Below the pieces are notes generated by a model, which was not told the DNA's origin, made no database searches, and worked only from the letters and a program-made list of their open reading frames with translations. DNA of 64,000 nt from Idiomarina piscisalsi. GTDB taxonomy: Bacteria > Pseudomonadota > Gammaproteobacteria > Enterobacterales > Alteromonadaceae. The position numbers and the translations under genes are program-made. Of this stretch, positions 61,790 to 64,000 are shown in pieces (the first letter of the stretch is position 1; each line of letters opens with the position of its first letter). Location of the stretch: assembly GCF_003987095.1 (NCBI RefSeq), contig NZ_PIQA01000004.1, positions 124,001 through 188,000 of the forward strand. The letters run 5' to 3'.

Positions 61790-63586
61790 TTACTGCAACA
61801 AATAATCCGGGGTAAAGGTAAAGAACACTTCGGTGCCACCTTCTTCTAGCCGGTTCAGGCGAATGTCACCGCCCAGGTTGCGGCTGCGCTCTTGCATAAT
61901 CGCCAGGCCGTAGTGGTTAATTTTCTCGGCGTTTTCAGGCAGGCCAATGCCGTTGTCGCGAATGCTTAGCTCAACGTCTTGTCCGCTTGGCTGTGACAAC
62001 GTAATGCTGACTTCGGTGCCTTCGCTGTGGTTTATCGCATTTTGACTGGCTTCCCGAATAATCTGTAGCAGATGAATTTCTTCGTGCGGCGCCAATGGAA
62101 TATTGTTCAGGCGATAATCCAAGTTAATGGCCATGTCGCTTTGTTCGGAGAATTGTTTCACCGTGGTTTGCAGCGCGTTGTATAGGCCAGAGCCGTCGAC
62201 TTTCAGGCGGAAGGTGGTCAGCAGTTCGCGCAACTGGCGGTAGGCGGCGTTCAGGCCTTCACGCAGCTCGTTGCTCACGTCATCAATGGTGTCACGGTCG
62301 TCTTTATCGACGGCTTTGTGCAGTCGTGTTACCTGAATTTTTAAGTATGACAACGCCTGCGCTAGTGAGTCGTGTAGCTCGCGCGCAATAACGGTACGCT
62401 CGTGCATCAGTGCCAGACGGCGCACTTGCTCTTCTTCAGACTTAAGACTTTGCGACAAGGCCAGTTGGTCGGCGGTTGAGCTCATCAGCTGTTGTTGCCA
62501 GGTGGCCAGTGGTTCTGTTGGGTCGCAGCGTACAATGAGCACACCGTAGTTTTGGTCTTCGCGTTTTAACACAAAGCGATACACCATTTTGTCTTCAATA
62601 ACAGACGCACCCGGGCCGGCTTTTATACAAGTGGCGCAGTCGCCGGCTTCACAGGGTTCATGAGAATTTGGGCGTGGCTGCAATTGCAGGAACGGGCGGT
62701 TACCTTCTTCGGTCAGCAGACACAGTTCAATGTCTTCAACTTCGCCCACTTCGTAAAGCCTTTCAACAACTTCCTGATAATTGCTGTAATCGTAACCGTA
62801 TTCGATGATAGAGCGGGCGGTGTCATACAAGAACGACAATACTTTGTTTTTACGAGAAAGTTCTTCGGTCTGCTGTTTGACACGGCGTTCCAGACCGCCG
62901 TAAAAGTAGCTGGCGGTGTCTGACATTTCATTCAGCGTTTGTGCCAGCTGACCAATTTCATCGTTATTATTAAGCTTAGATTTGGCGGTAAAGTCACCGC
63001 GACCTAACTGCTTAGAAACAGACATTAAGTGCGTGAGCGGCTCATCAATTTTGCGCTTCAGTACGGTTAATAGAAAAAAGACCACCAGGGCAATAACAAG
63101 CGACGCCAGCACTAAAGCAATGCGCACAGTGAGTATTCTTTGTTCTGTCTGAGCCTGCAGAACCTTTATAAGCTCGTTTAGGTCGTCGACGTATGAGTCA
63201 ATTCGTTGTAGGTCGCTACTAGATAGTTGAGTAAAACCTCTGTTTTGAACTTCCTCAACAATGCTTTGCCATTCCCGATTTATACGAGCTGCGTAATTCT
63301 TAATCTCTGCATCGGCCTCTAATGTAAGAGATCTCAGAGCGGGACTCCCCCAAAGCCGTTGAATCTTTTCTGCGGTCGCCTGAGCTTGTTCTTTTTGGTT
63401 ACTTATAAACTCGGTGGTGAACTTATGGGTGTTAGTGCGTATGGCGGTAGTAGTATTAATAAGCTTGGTATCTTTCGCTGAACTTTCTAGCAGACAGAAA
63501 GCAGATAAAGAGGATGCGCTGGCGGCAACCACAATAATCGCAAGAGATATTCGAAAGACATTGATAATTGACGCATTGCTCAGCAT
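61790..63586 (-). CDS. narX: NarX/NarQ-type nitrate/nitrite sensor histidine kinase
   Basis: A 598-residue membrane kinase with transmembrane segments at ~12-31 and ~155-176, and a helical periplasmic sensor between. HAMP spans ~178-230. A central GAF-like region carries a Cys cluster (EPCEAGDCATC). HisKA_3 has the phospho-acceptor His in IARELHDSLAQALSYLKIQ, and the HATPase domain has REASQNAINH and DNGIGLP. The nitrate-binding P-box is degenerate: DTKLINTTTAIRTN (39-52) keeps Ile-Asn and Arg50 but lacks the AGSLRM core; Lys55 takes the place of the second Arg. It is the expected partner of NarL at 59647. Confidence 0.88.
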   Translation of the reverse strand: MLSNASIINVFRISLAIIVVAASASSLSAFCLLESSAKDTKLINTTTAIRTNTHKFTTEFISNQKEQAQATAEKIQRLWGSPALRSLTLEADAEIKNYAARINREWQSIVEEVQNRGFTQLSSSDLQRIDSYVDDLNELIKVLQAQTEQRILTVRIALVLASLVIALVVFFLLTVLKRKIDEPLTHLMSVSKQLGRGDFTAKSKLNNNDEIGQLAQTLNEMSDTASYFYGGLERRVKQQTEELSRKNKVLSFLYDTARSIIEYGYDYSNYQEVVERLYEVGEVEDIELCLLTEEGNRPFLQLQPRPNSHEPCEAGDCATCIKAGPGASVIEDKMVYRFVLKREDQNYGVLIVRCDPTEPLATWQQQLMSSTADQLALSQSLKSEEEQVRRLALMHERTVIARELHDSLAQALSYLKIQVTRLHKAVDKDDRDTIDDVSNELREGLNAAYRQLRELLTTFRLKVDGSGLYNALQTTVKQFSEQSDMAINLDYRLNNIPLAPHEEIHLLQIIREASQNAINHSEGTEVSITLSQPSGQDVELSIRDNGIGLPENAEKINHYGLAIMQERSRNLGGDIRLNRLEEGGTEVFFTFTPDYLLQ

Positions 63587-63879
63587 AAATAACCAGCGTT
63601 CTGTTACTAACAGTTCAATGATATAGCAACAGTGGGTCTTGAAACAATAATTGGTAAATTTGGTTCGCTTATCTTAGCTGAGGGTGAGCCGTATCCGGTT
63701 TTGAGCGTTGAGCCTTAGAATAAGAAGCGGACATTAAAGGTTTTGATTTTGTCAGTACCGGGTCGCCGCTGTTACAGTTACAGTAGGGCTCAGTACTACT
63801 GGATTTTTAATGTATTTAAAGGCACCCTTCGTGGGTGCTTTTTTATTGGTAGTAATCGTTTTTGATTTAAGGAGTCACC
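63587..63879. other. narX-tpm intergenic region with possible small RNA
   Basis: No protein gene is seen. The region holds a perfect 13-base palindrome CTGTTA-C-TAACAG at 63601-63613, 15 bases before narX. A CAGTAG/CTACTG hairpin lies near 63781-63801, and a strong plus-strand terminator at 63818-63846 ends no known gene. AAGGAG at 63869-63874 serves tpm. Confidence 0.45.
63818..63846 (+). terminator. rho-independent terminator without an upstream gene
   Basis: GCACCC-TTCGT-GGGTGC is a tight 6-bp stem flanked by AAAG and followed by TTTTTTATT, a textbook plus-strand terminator. The nearest upstream gene, narX, runs the other way, so the terminated transcript must begin within the ~230 bases before it. 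Confidence 0.75.
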
Positions 63880-64000
63880 ATGGAAGCCAGCTTTTGGCAT
63901 GAACGATGGGAAAATCAGCAAATTGGCTTTCACCGCCCGGAAGCTCACGAGATGCTGCGGCGCTATTTTAAGAAAGTCGCCAAGCCGGGTGCGACGGTAT
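63880..64000 (+). CDS. tpm: thiopurine S-methyltransferase, 5' part (runs off window)
   Basis: The first 40 codons of a bacterial TPMT: MEASFWHERWENQQIGFHRP closely matches the conserved FWH-x-x-W-x-x-x-x-IGFH start of the family. The following YFKKVAKPGATV approaches the SAM-binding domain. Bacterial TPMTs methylate sulfur, selenium or tellurium compounds. AAGGAG five bases before the ATG fixes the start. The remaining ~175 residues are outside the window. Confidence 0.9.
   Translation, partial: MEASFWHERWENQQIGFHRPEAHEMLRRYFKKVAKPGATV

Overview
The window reads as chromosomal DNA of a marine gammaproteobacterium of the Alteromonadales, most like Idiomarina. This is inferred from protein resemblance, very acidic exported proteins, moderate GC and gene content. 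No rRNA, tRNA, CRISPR array or intact insertion sequence was seen.

Layout. 1-5750: the 3' part of katG, a short-chain dehydrogenase, then a flippase-like membrane protein coupled to an unusual membrane-anchored fusion of a degenerate metallophosphoesterase with a GT4 glycosyltransferase. 5812-22509: a complete aryl polyene (APE) pigment cluster. It has a phosphopantetheinyl transferase, two carrier proteins, ketosynthase/chain-length factor, reductase, two dehydratases, acyl-ACP ligase, acyl- and glycosyltransferases, an MMPL exporter with a LolA-like carrier, an aromatic amino acid ammonia-lyase and a flavin-dependent halogenase-like oxidoreductase. The same strand continues with an exported RcsF/YbjQ-like protein, an S9 prolyl oligopeptidase lipoprotein, a PepSY lipoprotein and a cytochrome b561 (22520-25930). 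26015-27214: an EAL-HDOD protein. 27211-33224: a suf Fe-S assembly operon (sufBCDSA-sufT-sufE) on the minus strand, with a strong promoter overlapped by a near-consensus IscR type 1 site.

33601-37791: a curli locus, with csgD facing a csgBAEFG operon that encodes a giant curlin of about 20 repeats and has a terminator-like hairpin between csgA and csgE. 38106-43835: a secreted subtilase with P and PKD domains, a lone type IV pilin-like protein, a 2OG-Fe(II) oxygenase, YebC and OmpW. 43844-47479: a RegB/RegA redox two-component system and a TonB-dependent copper receptor. 47571-52658: an operon of MMPL transporter, LolA-like carrier, outer-membrane barrel, DUF2892 protein and a BigR/SqrR/YgaV-type ArsR repressor. 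52757-56028: deoD and a chemoreceptor fused to bacteriohemerythrin. 56076-63586: gcdH, fnr, a YfhL-type ferredoxin, trhP, narL, a decayed MFS gene, an orphan membrane protein and narX. The window ends in the start of tpm.

The right half has a theme of oxygen, redox and nitrate sensing. A full-cysteine FNR is encoded here, and three FNR boxes lie upstream of ompW, the hemerythrin chemoreceptor and trhP. RegBA and NarXL are close by, and the suf operon could supply the clusters that FNR, the ferredoxin and TrhP need. The left half centres on cell-surface chemistry: aryl polyene lipid and envelope glycolipid, followed by curli.
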